From: Leptolyngbya sp. Cla-17
GTDB lineage: Bacteria; Cyanobacteriota; Cyanobacteriia; Leptolyngbyales; Leptolyngbyaceae
Length of the DNA stretch: 59,983 nucleotides
Assembly: GCF_016807185.1 (NCBI RefSeq)
Contig: NZ_JAEVYN010000002.1
Span: forward strand, 1,702,650 to 1,762,632
Direction of reading: 5' to 3'
Positions 26,960 through 36,032 of the stretch are shown here, one piece after another. Numbering within the stretch: the first letter of the stretch is position 1; every line of letters begins with the position of its first letter. The translations under genes were made by a program, and so were the position numbers. The notes below the pieces were generated by a model. The model ran no database searches, was not told the DNA's origin, and saw only the letters and a program-made list of their open reading frames with translations.

Positions 26960-29900
26960 ATGAATAGCCCGTTTCTTGAGCGTCTTTATCATCCCGATCG
27001 CCCCATCTTAGTGTTTGACGGAGCTATGGGAACCAATCTGCAGGTGCAAAACCTGACCGCAGAAGACTTTGGTGGAGCTGAGTATGAAGGCTGCAATGAA
27101 TATTTAATTCATACGAAGCCTGAAGCTGTTGCTAAGGTGCACCGCGACTTTCTGGCGGCGGGTGCTGATGTCATTGAAACCGACACGTTTGGATCTGCCT
27201 CCATTGTGCTGGCAGAATATGACCTGGCGGATCAAGCCTACACCCTCAGTAAGAAGGCAGCAGAACTGGCAAAAAGCGTGGCGGCAGAGTTTTCCACGCC
27301 TGAAAAGCCTCGTTTCGTGGCCGGCTCGATTGGTCCCACGACCAAATTGCCAACTTTAGGACACATCGACTTCGACACGATGAAAGCCTCATTTAAAGAG
27401 CAGGCAGAAGGCTTGTGGGATGGCGGCGTGGATCTGTTTTTGGTGGAAACTTGTCAGGATGTACTGCAAATTAAGGCGGCGCTGAACGGGATTGAAGAAG
27501 TATTTGCGGCAAAGGGTGATCGCCGTCCGTTGATGGTGTCTGTCACGATGGAAATTCAGGGCACCATGCTGGTCGGTTCCGATATCACTGCCATGCTCTC
27601 CATTTTGGAACCCTTTCCGATCGACATTTTGGGGCTAAATTGCGCCACGGGACCCGATCTCATGGCAGAACACATCAAATATCTGTCTCAGCATTCTCCC
27701 TTTGTCATCTCCTGCATTCCCAACGCTGGTATTCCCGAAAATGTTGGAGGGCACGCTCACTACAAGCTGACCCCCATGGAATTGCGACTAGCGCTGTTAC
27801 ACTTCGTCGAAGATTTGGGCGTGCAAGTCATCGGCGGCTGCTGTGGCACTCGCCCTGAACATATTCATCAGCTTTCTGAACTAGCCGCAACGCTCAAGCC
27901 CAAACAGCGCCCCACCCGCATTCCCCGTTGGGAGTTAAACGGTAGCACGGTTCAAGACGATCCTCGTCCTGTATTGAATTACATGCCTGCCGCTGCTTCT
28001 ATTTATGCCGCACAACCCTATGAGCAGGACAATTCTTTCCTCATCATTGGCGAACGGTTGAATGCCAGCGGCTCGAAAAAAGTGCGAGAGCTGCTGAATG
28101 CAGAAGATTGGGATGGGCTGGTTGCCGTAGCGCGATCACAGGTGCGTGAAGGGGCCCATGTGCTGGATGTGAACGTAGATTACGTTGGGCGCGATGGCGA
28201 GAAAGACATGCATGATTTGGTGTCTCGCCTGGTGACGGATGTCACCTTGCCCTTGATGCTAGATTCGACCGAATGGGAAAAAATGGAAGCCGGCTTGAAA
28301 GTAGCAGGCGGCAAATGCATCCTCAACTCCACTAACTACGAAGACGGTGAAGAGCGCTTTTTGAAAGTGCTAGAACTGGCAAAAGCTTATGGCGCAGGTG
28401 TGGTCGTTGGTACGATCGATGAAGACGGTATGGGGCGGACAGCCGAGAAGAAGTTTCAGATTGCTCAACGTGCCTATCGTCAGGCGTTGGAATATGGCAT
28501 TCCGGCTCATGAAATTTTCTTTGATACATTGGCGCTGCCCATTTCCACTGGAATTGAAGAAGACCGCGCCAACGGTAAAGCCACCCTCGAATCCATTCGC
28601 CTGATTCGGGAAAGCTTGCCCGGATGCCATATTTTGCTGGGTGTATCCAACATTTCTTTCGGGCTGAGTCCGGCAGCGCGAATTGTGCTGAATTCAATGT
28701 TTTTAAACGAAGCGGTGCAGGCTGGAATGGATGGGGCGATCGTCAGTGCGGCAAAAATTCTCCCCTTGTCAAAAATTGACCCGCACCACCAAGAAGTGTG
28801 CCATCACTTAATCCTTGATGAACGCAAGTTTGACGAGAACCAGGTCTGTATCTACGATCCGCTAACTATTTTGACGACGCTATTTGAAGGCGTTTCGGCG
28901 AAAGAAGCCCGTTCCAAAGATGTGCTGGCGGATTTACCGATTGAGGAACGCCTGAAGCGCCACATCATCGATGGTGAACGGATCGGGCTGGAAGATGCTT
29001 TAGCGATCGCCCTACAAACCTACAAACCGCTGGATATCATCAATGTCTACTTGCTAGACGGTATGAAGGTTGTTGGCGAACTGTTTGGTTCCGGGCAAAT
29101 GCAGTTGCCGTTTGTATTGCAATCTGCTGAAACTATGAAGTCAGCCGTTGCACACCTGGAACCCTACATGGAAAAAGCTGAAGCTGGTAAAGACACCGCT
29201 AAAGGCACGTTTCTAATTGCTACAGTCAAGGGCGATGTGCATGATATTGGCAAAAACCTGGTAGATATCATCCTCTCAAACAATGGATATCGGGTGATTA
29301 ACCTGGGCATCAAGCAGCCCGTGGACAAGATTATTGAAGCCTACGAGCAGCACAACGCCGACTGCATTGCCATGAGCGGCTTGCTTGTCAAATCCACTGC
29401 TTTCATGAAAGAGAACCTGGAGGTCTTTAACCAGCGCGGCATTCAGGTGCCAGTGATTCTCGGCGGCGCTGCACTCACGCCCAAGTTTGTCTACGAAGAC
29501 TGCCAAAATGCCTACCGTGGCAAAGTCATCTACGGCAAAGATGCCTTCTCCGATCTGCATTTTATGGAGAAGCTAATGCCTGCTAAAGCAGCGGGTGAAT
29601 GGGAAGACGATAAAGGCTTTTTGGGCGAGTTTGTTGAAGAGGAGAGCAGACCACCAGAAGAGACAAGGGAAGTAGAATCAACCTCTGCCCCTAGTCCTTT
29701 GCCTCTCGCTTCCACCCCTGAAGATACTCTGCGCTCAGAGGTGATCGCCGCTGATATTACTCGCCCTACGCCGCCATTTTGGGGTACCCAAATCCTGAAT
29801 GCTGAAGATATCCCTTGGGATGAAATCTTTTGGCATCTGGATTTGCAGGCATTAATCGCGGGGCAGTGGCAATTCCGTAAGCCGCGCGAGCAATCGAAGG

Positions 29901-30586
29901 AAGAGTACGACCAGTTTTTGCAAGAGACGGTTTATCCCATTTTGGAACGCTGGAAAACTCGAATTGTGGCAGAAAATCTGCTCCAGCCCCAGGTGATTTA
30001 TGGCTATTTCCCCTGCCAATCAGCAGGCAATTCGGTTCATCTCTACGATCCAGCGATCGACGATGACACTGCTGGCGGCACTTCTACACCTCTTGTCAGC
30101 TGGAAATTTCCTCGCCAAAAATCTCTGCGGCGCTACTGTATTGCCGATTTCTTTGCTGCTGAAGAATCAGGGCAGATGGATGTCTTCCCAATGCAGGCGG
30201 TCACAGCCGGACATAGCGCAACAGAGTTTGCCCAAGCGCTATTCAAAGCGGATAGCTATACCGAGTACCTCTATTTCCATGGACTGTCGGTGCAAATCGC
30301 CGAAGCGCTTTCCGAATGGACTCATGCACGAATTCGACGCGAACTGGGCTTTGGGTCGCAAGATCCTGACAACATCCGCGATATGCTAGCGCAGCGTTAC
30401 CAAGGATCGCGTTACAGTTTCGGCTATCCTGCCTGCCCAGACATTTCCTATCAGTACAAACAGCTGGAACTGCTGGGTACCGAGCGCATTGGTATGATTA
30501 TGGATGAAAGCGAACAGCTATATCCTGAGCAATCCACCACGGCGATCGTGGCTTATCATCCAGCCGCTAAGTACTTTAGTGCTTAA
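26960..30586 (+). CDS. metH: Cobalamin-dependent methionine synthase
   Basis: MetH transfers the methyl group of methyl-tetrahydrofolate to homocysteine through cobalamin. The 1208 residues show all modules: homocysteine-binding (RPILVFDGAMGTNLQVQ; Zn site GGCCGTRPEHI), pterin-binding (IIGERLNASGSKK), cap and B12-binding (DVHDIGKNLVDIILSNNGY) and the activation domain with PACPDISYQYKQLELL. The His ligand of the DxHxxG motif is present. I use the ATG at 26960, not the TTG 3 bp earlier. No cobalamin riboswitch motif (for example the B12 box) is apparent upstream. An acidic linker with EEESRPPEETREVEST separates the B12 and activation domains. Confidence 0.97.
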   Translation: MNSPFLERLYHPDRPILVFDGAMGTNLQVQNLTAEDFGGAEYEGCNEYLIHTKPEAVAKVHRDFLAAGADVIETDTFGSASIVLAEYDLADQAYTLSKKAAELAKSVAAEFSTPEKPRFVAGSIGPTTKLPTLGHIDFDTMKASFKEQAEGLWDGGVDLFLVETCQDVLQIKAALNGIEEVFAAKGDRRPLMVSVTMEIQGTMLVGSDITAMLSILEPFPIDILGLNCATGPDLMAEHIKYLSQHSPFVISCIPNAGIPENVGGHAHYKLTPMELRLALLHFVEDLGVQVIGGCCGTRPEHIHQLSELAATLKPKQRPTRIPRWELNGSTVQDDPRPVLNYMPAAASIYAAQPYEQDNSFLIIGERLNASGSKKVRELLNAEDWDGLVAVARSQVREGAHVLDVNVDYVGRDGEKDMHDLVSRLVTDVTLPLMLDSTEWEKMEAGLKVAGGKCILNSTNYEDGEERFLKVLELAKAYGAGVVVGTIDEDGMGRTAEKKFQIAQRAYRQALEYGIPAHEIFFDTLALPISTGIEEDRANGKATLESIRLIRESLPGCHILLGVSNISFGLSPAARIVLNSMFLNEAVQAGMDGAIVSAAKILPLSKIDPHHQEVCHHLILDERKFDENQVCIYDPLTILTTLFEGVSAKEARSKDVLADLPIEERLKRHIIDGERIGLEDALAIALQTYKPLDIINVYLLDGMKVVGELFGSGQMQLPFVLQSAETMKSAVAHLEPYMEKAEAGKDTAKGTFLIATVKGDVHDIGKNLVDIILSNNGYRVINLGIKQPVDKIIEAYEQHNADCIAMSGLLVKSTAFMKENLEVFNQRGIQVPVILGGAALTPKFVYEDCQNAYRGKVIYGKDAFSDLHFMEKLMPAKAAGEWEDDKGFLGEFVEEESRPPEETREVESTSAPSPLPLASTPEDTLRSEVIAADITRPTPPFWGTQILNAEDIPWDEIFWHLDLQALIAGQWQFRKPREQSKEEYDQFLQETVYPILERWKTRIVAENLLQPQVIYGYFPCQSAGNSVHLYDPAIDDDTAGGTSTPLVSWKFPRQKSLRRYCIADFFAAEESGQMDVFPMQAVTAGHSATEFAQALFKADSYTEYLYFHGLSVQIAEALSEWTHARIRRELGFGSQDPDNIRDMLAQRYQGSRYSFGYPACPDISYQYKQLELLGTERIGMIMDESEQLYPEQSTTAIVAYHPAAKYFSA

Positions 30587-30764
30587 GCAATTGACTGATG
30601 GCTTCTGAAACAGTGCATCCGATTTGAGACTGCTCCCCAACTATGCAAAATTGAAGGGTGGTATTTGGGTGAATTGCAACTATTGGGATGTACCTGTAGA
30701 ATCGTGATTCGCTCAATAGATCATTTTTGGTAATCAATCACAGTGGTTGTGTAACAGGAATCAT

Positions 30765-31886
30765 ATGCGCAAGCACATTTTATGGGTGGCTGGTTCTGTT
30801 TTTGCCACCACACTGCTTATTTCTCCGGCTTTGGCACAAGAGCAGCGACTACTTGACAAAAGTCCAGCCAACGCCAATACAAGTAGAACTAATAGCACCA
30901 ACGAGCCGCTGACGCAATTGCTGCGAGAAGGGCGGCGTTTGGCGAACGCTGGTAACGTTCCGGGTGCGATCGCGGCTTACCGTCAAGCAGCCGATTTGGA
31001 TAGTGCAAATCCTAAAATTTTTGCAGGTATTGGCTTTTTGTACGCCAGCCAAGGCAATTATGATGCGGCGTTGGGAGCCTATCAGCAGGCGATCGCTTTA
31101 GACCCTAAAAATCCTGAGTTTCACTATGCGCTTGGATTTAACCTTGCCAGCTTAGGCAGAAATAATGAAGCGCTCTCCGCCTATCGTCAGGCAATTTTGT
31201 TTAATCCTCGTCATACCAACGCCAATTTAAGCATGGGTGTCATTCTGGCACGTCAAGGTAAATACGACGAGGCAATGAATATTTACCGTCGCGTCACCAC
31301 CCTTTCACCCAATAGCTACAAGGGATTTGAGCTACTGGGAACTTCGCTGATTCAATTAAAACGTCCTCAGGAAGCCTTTACGGCTTTGCAACAGGCAGCT
31401 CGAATTGCTCCAAAGCAAGGAATGGCGCGGGTTCACATTGGTACGGCTTGGCTACAGTTGAATAATTTTGAAAAAGCGATCGCGTCTTTTGGCAAAGCAG
31501 TGCAGTTAGAACCCAAAAATCCAAATATTCAGCTTCAAATGGGCAAAGCGCTTCAGGCAGCACAGCGTTACGATGAAGCGATGCGTGCCTATCAACGTGC
31601 GATCGCCCTTCGCCCCAATCTTTCAGAAGCGCAGGAAGGAATGGGTGACATGTTCTTTGAGCAGCGGAACTACCCGACAGCCACTAGTTTCTACCGTCAA
31701 TACATAGCGATTGTGCCAAATGATCCCGATGGGCATTACAAGCTAGCCAAAGCGCTGAAAGAATCTGGGCGTAAACAAGAAGCAGTTTATGCGTTGGATC
31801 AAGCTCGGAATTTGACCAAAGCTCAAGGTGACACAGGCGATCGCCTACGAGACATCGATAGCTTGATGAAAGAACTCAGAAATTAG
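30765..31886 (+). CDS. Secreted tetratricopeptide-repeat protein
   Basis: The protein from the ATG at 30765 has a signal peptide (KHILWVAGSVFATTLLI, then SPALAQEQ with cleavage after Ala) and then about eight TPR units to the C-terminus (for example ALGAYQQAIALDPKNPEF and KAIASFGKAVQLEPKNPN). It is predicted to be periplasmic or outer-membrane-associated. AGGAA lies 4 bp before this ATG; an upstream ATG at 30747 adds six residues and has no ribosome-binding site. The gene lies alone between metH and msrA. No enzymatic domain is visible; a scaffold role is the natural guess. Confidence 0.87.
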   Translation: MRKHILWVAGSVFATTLLISPALAQEQRLLDKSPANANTSRTNSTNEPLTQLLREGRRLANAGNVPGAIAAYRQAADLDSANPKIFAGIGFLYASQGNYDAALGAYQQAIALDPKNPEFHYALGFNLASLGRNNEALSAYRQAILFNPRHTNANLSMGVILARQGKYDEAMNIYRRVTTLSPNSYKGFELLGTSLIQLKRPQEAFTALQQAARIAPKQGMARVHIGTAWLQLNNFEKAIASFGKAVQLEPKNPNIQLQMGKALQAAQRYDEAMRAYQRAIALRPNLSEAQEGMGDMFFEQRNYPTATSFYRQYIAIVPNDPDGHYKLAKALKESGRKQEAVYALDQARNLTKAQGDTGDRLRDIDSLMKELRN

Positions 31887-32017
31887 GTAAACTCAGCGAT
31901 CGTTAGGCATTCAAAACTTTCCCATCCCACTCCACACCTTCTTTCTTACTGCTCACTAGCTGCTCAAAATTGTAAACTAGAGTAAAGATAAAATTTTGAA
32001 GTTGAGAGTTAAAACAA

Positions 32018-32680
32018 ATGGGACTTTTTGGATTTGGCAAGAAGTTGAGTCTGCCTACTGCTACAGAAGCACTAGCGGGTCGCACCGAGGAAATGCCTCT
32101 CAACAATCGTCATTTTGTGAGCGGTAACCCACTCAAACCTCCTTTTTCTGATGGGCTGGAAACGGCAATGTTTGGTCTAGGTTGTTTTTGGGGAGCTGAG
32201 CGCAAATTTTGGCAGCAGCCCGGTGTTTTCAGCACCTCTGTTGGCTATGCTGCTGGGATTACTCCTAACCCCACCTACAACGAGGTTTGTAGCGGCATGA
32301 CCGGACACAATGAAGTGGTTTTAGTGGTTTATGACCCCAAAGTTATTTCCTATGAGCAACTGCTGAAAGTGTTTTGGGAAAGCCATAACCCTACCCAAGG
32401 GATGCGCCAAGGAAATGATACCGGAACGCAATATCGCTCTGGCATCTATACCTATTCTGCTGAGCAACATCAGCTAGCAGAGGCAACGCTCAAGGCTTAT
32501 CAACCAATGCTCAGCCAAGCGGGTTACGGCACCATCACAACAGAAATTTTGGATGCACCGCCGTACTATTACGCTGAAGATTATCACCAACAATATCTGG
32601 CTAAAAATCCTGGCGGATATTGTGGGCTAGGCGGCACCAACGTTTCTTGCCCCGTAGGTGTTGCAGAAGTAGCTGGCTAA
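32018..32680 (+). CDS. msrA: Peptide methionine sulfoxide reductase A
   Basis: MsrA reduces Met-S-sulfoxide in proteins. The catalytic motif GLGCFWGAERKFW is at about residues 53-65, with HNPTQGMRQGNDTGTQYRS and the C-terminal YYAEDYHQQYLAKNP. A C-terminal recycling Cys region follows (GGYCGLGGTNVSCPVG). An N-terminal extension of about 45 residues (MGLFGFGKKLSLPTATEAL) is common in cyanobacterial MsrA. The length of 220 is typical. There is no nearby msrB. Confidence 0.95.
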   Translation: MGLFGFGKKLSLPTATEALAGRTEEMPLNNRHFVSGNPLKPPFSDGLETAMFGLGCFWGAERKFWQQPGVFSTSVGYAAGITPNPTYNEVCSGMTGHNEVVLVVYDPKVISYEQLLKVFWESHNPTQGMRQGNDTGTQYRSGIYTYSAEQHQLAEATLKAYQPMLSQAGYGTITTEILDAPPYYYAEDYHQQYLAKNPGGYCGLGGTNVSCPVGVAEVAG

Positions 32681-32819
32681 TTTTTGCAGAGTGCGATCGC
32701 TCATAGCCTGATTAGTAAGGTGCGTCGAGAGATCGCATTTCATTGATAAAATGCAATGAATTTCTGACCCCGAAGTAATCCTAGAGGAAAGTTACGCCTG
32801 AACAAGGATCAATGCTTTT

Positions 32820-32865
32820 ACAATTTCGTTGCGACGGCTTTTAACCTCCGCCGCAATGAAATTGT
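32820..32865. other. Long imperfect hairpin next to the small winged-helix-like gene
   Basis: An 18-nt arm (32820-32837) pairs with 32848-32865 through 16 Watson-Crick pairs, one wobble and one A-C mismatch, loop CTTTTAACCT. It starts 7 bp past the stop of the 81-residue gene on the minus strand. No T run follows on either strand, so it is not a clear Rho-independent terminator. Confidence 0.65.
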
Positions 32866-32872
32866 GGATGAT

Positions 32873-33118
32873 TTATCGTTCTACTGAATGAGTCTTTACA
32901 GTAATTTGCCAATTGCCATCTATTTTTTGGACGTGAAGACTAGGAATAGCCTGAAGTAAGTCAATCAACTTCAGGCCATCGCACATATTCCGCATCACTG
33001 TCCGTATTGGTCGCTTATAGTGATCGCAAAATTTTCTACTCAATTCCGCAATCGTGACAAACTTTTTTGGGTTATTCTCCGTCAAGCTTTTGATAATTTC
33101 TGCCAAAGTAAACTTCAA
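32873..33118 (-). CDS. Small winged-helix-like protein (LOTUS/OST-HTH-like pattern), function unknown
   Basis: An 81-residue protein with the pattern FTLAEIIKSLTENNPKKFVT, then IAELSRKFCDHYKRPI and DLLQAIPSLHVQKIDGNW. The succession of helices and terminal strands resembles the OST-HTH/LOTUS winged-helix consensus (gly-rich turn, LxxxF/Y, xxxLLxxxP). It is 26 bp downstream of the 150-residue gene and on the same strand, so both are probably co-transcribed. Similarity between the two proteins (IAELSRKFCDHY versus TVRLSGLFCAKY) suggests duplication. I do not recognise either family with certainty. Confidence 0.6.
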   Translation of the reverse strand: MKFTLAEIIKSLTENNPKKFVTIAELSRKFCDHYKRPIRTVMRNMCDGLKLIDLLQAIPSLHVQKIDGNWQITVKTHSVER

Positions 33119-33144
33119 CTCATCTACTGAGCTAATCTCTAAGA

Positions 33145-33597
33145 TTAGGTTTGGACAATATTGTGGGATGTTTTGAAGTTGGTAGCCGAAGATCTTTTTA
33201 GCACTTCGGTTTTTCTCATCTTCATACGTCTATCTACTTTCCAATATCGCTTGATTCTGTCTTGAATTGGGCAGCTTACAGATGTAGGAAACTGTTGAAA
33301 TTCAGGAACTATTGACCGCAAAAGTGCTACGTAACACTCTTGTGGATTTTGAGTACCGTAAATGGAAAAGCAATTGCCACTTTTTAGGAAACACCTCAAG
33401 TTGTTGCCATGACCTAAAGTTTTTGTTACGTCTTTAAGAGCTACTCCATACTTTGCACAGAACAATCCACTGAGTCTGACTGTGCTAATCCATGGATTCT
33501 CGGTTTTTTGAGATTCAAGGGCTACAATATTTTCCAGTTCTTCGAAGAGCTGTTGGTACGATAAAAAAGAGAACGGATGTTGACTAAACTCATCCAT
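33145..33597 (-). CDS. Winged-helix-like protein (LOTUS/OST-HTH-like pattern), function unknown
   Basis: A 150-residue protein. Residues about 36-92 (PWISTVRLSGLFCAKYGV, LGHGNNLRCFLKSGN, FSIYGTQNPQECYV) resemble the neighbour at 32873-33118 and the LOTUS-like winged-helix consensus. The last 40 residues are strongly basic (KRYWKVDRRMKMRKTEVLKR), suggesting nucleic-acid contact. It is the first gene of the two-gene minus-strand unit, divergent from the LRR gene. No NYN or other nuclease domain is attached, unlike many LOTUS proteins. Function is not inferable beyond possible RNA/DNA binding. Confidence 0.62.
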   Translation of the reverse strand: MDEFSQHPFSFLSYQQLFEELENIVALESQKTENPWISTVRLSGLFCAKYGVALKDVTKTLGHGNNLRCFLKSGNCFSIYGTQNPQECYVALLRSIVPEFQQFPTSVSCPIQDRIKRYWKVDRRMKMRKTEVLKRSSATNFKTSHNIVQT

Positions 33598-33761
33598 TTT
33601 GTTGAATTACTCTAAATAACAATGTCAGCAATACATAGCTACAATTGCGATTCTGAGGATTTTATAATTCTTCGAGTATGGCTTTCTTTCCAGAGAAAAC
33701 ACTGAGATATCAAGAGCAACTTCATACTGTTTGCAAACTTTTCTAGTTTTGAGCACATATC

Positions 33762-34943
33762 ATGAAGGATTTTCTGTTGGGCAGGCTGATGAATACCGTG
33801 ATGCTGTGGCTAGCGGCTGGAGCGATCGCCATCGTTACTTCAGATATTGGACTGGCAGCGATCGTTCTGGAAAGTGGCGCGATCGCGACTCCTGTACCCA
33901 CTTCTACACCACCTCCTGATAATTCCTCATCCACTGCCAACTACAAAAGGTTTGCAGATTGGTGTGTCAATCAAGCATCCCTGTCTGCCGCAAGCCAGAA
34001 TACTGTTCGATTACTGATGAGCGTTACCAACACGACCAATTGTCAGGCAGCCGAACAGCAGCTTTCTAACCAGACGGCGCTTTTTTTAGAAGGCCGCGAG
34101 ATTACTGACCTTAGCCCGCTTGCGTCGCTGACTAATCTCAAAACGCTAATTCTCAACAACAATAAGATCTCTGATCTAAAGCCGTTGAGTCACTTAACTA
34201 GCCTCACCTGGCTCTCTTTGGATACCAACCAAATTTCTGACTTGCGCCCTCTGGCCACACTCACTAATTTGCGAACCTTACTTTTGGATACCAATCAGAT
34301 TTCTGACCTGCGTCCTCTGGAATCTTTAAATGAGTTAACTAGCTTGCTAGTGTATGGAAATCAAATTGTTGATATTAGTTCATTAGCTTTGCTCAAGAAA
34401 CTAGAAACCCTAGCGTTATACAACAATCAAATCTCTGACTTAAGTCCTTTAGCCTCGCTGAAAAACTTACGGATTCTGTCGCTTTATGATAATCAAATTG
34501 AGGATTTAAGCCCACTTAAGTTGTTGACTAACTTGAAAATATTAGTGTTATTTGAAAACAAGATTGCCAACTTATCTCCGTTAGAAAACTTGACCAATCT
34601 TGAATCTTTAACACTGTTTGAAAATCAAATATCAGATGTCAGCCCACTTGGCTCATTAGTGAATTTGCGGGATTTATTATTAGGTAATAACCCTATTTCG
34701 GATGTCAGCTCTTTGAGTAAACTCACTAAACTGAAGTCTTTATCGTTGTTTAACACGCGAGTTAGGGATATCAAACCTATTAGCGCGATCGCCACACTGA
34801 CTCAACTTGATCTCTACAACACACGAGTAATGGATGTGAGCGTCCTTAAAACATTGCCCAATTTGAAAGAGTTGGATTTGCGGAAAACACCTTTGATCAA
34901 GCGAGTTTGCCCAATTAAACCAATATCTAGGTGCCGCTTCTAG
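33762..34943 (+). CDS. Exported leucine-rich-repeat protein (internalin-type repeats)
   Basis: A 393-residue protein with an N-terminal hydrophobic export signal (residues about 8-32), a Thr/Pro/Ser-rich linker (VPTSTPPPDNSSST) and about thirteen 22-residue repeats from about 105 to 385, for example ISDLSPLASLKNLRILSLYD and ISDVSPLGSLVNLRDLLLGN. This repeat class is the SD22/internalin type. The pair of Cys flanking the start of the repeat block (WCVNQ and TNCQ) may form a cap. The function is likely protein or glycan recognition at the cell surface. Its end overlaps the convergent TPR gene by 17 bp. Confidence 0.9.
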   Translation: MKDFLLGRLMNTVMLWLAAGAIAIVTSDIGLAAIVLESGAIATPVPTSTPPPDNSSSTANYKRFADWCVNQASLSAASQNTVRLLMSVTNTTNCQAAEQQLSNQTALFLEGREITDLSPLASLTNLKTLILNNNKISDLKPLSHLTSLTWLSLDTNQISDLRPLATLTNLRTLLLDTNQISDLRPLESLNELTSLLVYGNQIVDISSLALLKKLETLALYNNQISDLSPLASLKNLRILSLYDNQIEDLSPLKLLTNLKILVLFENKIANLSPLENLTNLESLTLFENQISDVSPLGSLVNLRDLLLGNNPISDVSSLSKLTKLKSLSLFNTRVRDIKPISAIATLTQLDLYNTRVMDVSVLKTLPNLKELDLRKTPLIKRVCPIKPISRCRF

Positions 34944-35790
34944 CAAAGGAAACGGTCTGATTATTATTTGCGGACTGCGTAGGACTGATCAAGGTGCAAA
35001 ACCGAGGATGGTTTGACAAGGCGTTAAAGTCAGCATCAATTTTTGCGATCGCTCTATACAGGGTTGGATTCAGCTTTAAGGCTTGATGTAGATAATTCAA
35101 TGCGGTTTCCAAATCGCCCAATAAAGCAAAGCAGCGGGCTTTGTTATACCAGGCATCTGGATGATTAGGCTTGATTTGTAGGCTTCGGTCAAAACTCGAG
35201 ATCGCGGCTTCATACTGCCCAAGCTTCTTCAATACGGTTCCGCGATAATTTAAGGCGTAATAACACTTGGGATTAATCGTTAGAGCTTTATCTAAACTTG
35301 CTAAGGCTGCATATTGATAGCCTAAATTGGCGAGTACCTTACTCCGGTGATACCAAGCTTTGTAGTCTTTTGGCGTAATTTCAATGACCCGATTGAAACT
35401 GGTCAAGGCTTCTTCATAACGGTACAAAAAAACTAGAGCATTCCCCCGGTTATACCAAGCTTGGGCATTTTTGGGTGTGAGCTTAACTGTTTTGTTTAGG
35501 CTGATGACCGCTTCTTCATAGCATCTTAAACTGGTTAACGCGATCGCCTGTCCATGCCATGCCAGCGCGTAATCTGGATTGATTTTGATCGCTTGGTCAA
35601 AATTAGCGATCGCCTCACGATAATGACCTAAATGCTCTAAAACAAAGCCACGACAGGTCCATACTTCATAAAGATCGGGCTGGTTCGCTAAAAGCGCATC
35701 ATAGCGTGCAAGGGCACCCTCTAAAGAATTTGGGCAACGAGCTTGATGTGTACTGTTACCCAGATCTTCAGAGTATTGATCTTGCCCCAT
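34927..35790 (-). CDS. Tetratricopeptide-repeat protein
   Basis: A 287-residue protein of about seven TPR units (for example REAIANFDQAIKINPDYALA and EEALTSFNRVIEITPKDYKA) from residue about 25 to 250. No signal peptide or catalytic domain is visible. Its last codons overlap the 3' end of the LRR gene on the other strand. The C-terminal 35 residues (DADFNALSNHPRFCTLISP) are a typical cap. Confidence 0.87.
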   Translation of the reverse strand: MGQDQYSEDLGNSTHQARCPNSLEGALARYDALLANQPDLYEVWTCRGFVLEHLGHYREAIANFDQAIKINPDYALAWHGQAIALTSLRCYEEAVISLNKTVKLTPKNAQAWYNRGNALVFLYRYEEALTSFNRVIEITPKDYKAWYHRSKVLANLGYQYAALASLDKALTINPKCYYALNYRGTVLKKLGQYEAAISSFDRSLQIKPNHPDAWYNKARCFALLGDLETALNYLHQALKLNPTLYRAIAKIDADFNALSNHPRFCTLISPTQSANNNQTVSFARSGT

Positions 35791-36032
35791 AAAGAACTCA
35801 GCGCCATAGTATGTTTCCTTAGAGTTGGCAAACGGTGTTACAAACTATCTAAAGATTGTGCGAAGAAAAAATAGGGTGCGAGGCGGCGAAGTAGGTTTTA
35901 AGTTTTGAGTGCTGAAGAAAAGGCAATCAACCTTTAAAACTGACCGATGATCTAGATCATGATTGACGGTTGAGCAACTCCCGCGATCGCTGATAATCAA
36001 AAAGGTGAGGCAGACCCATTTGGAGAAATCTT

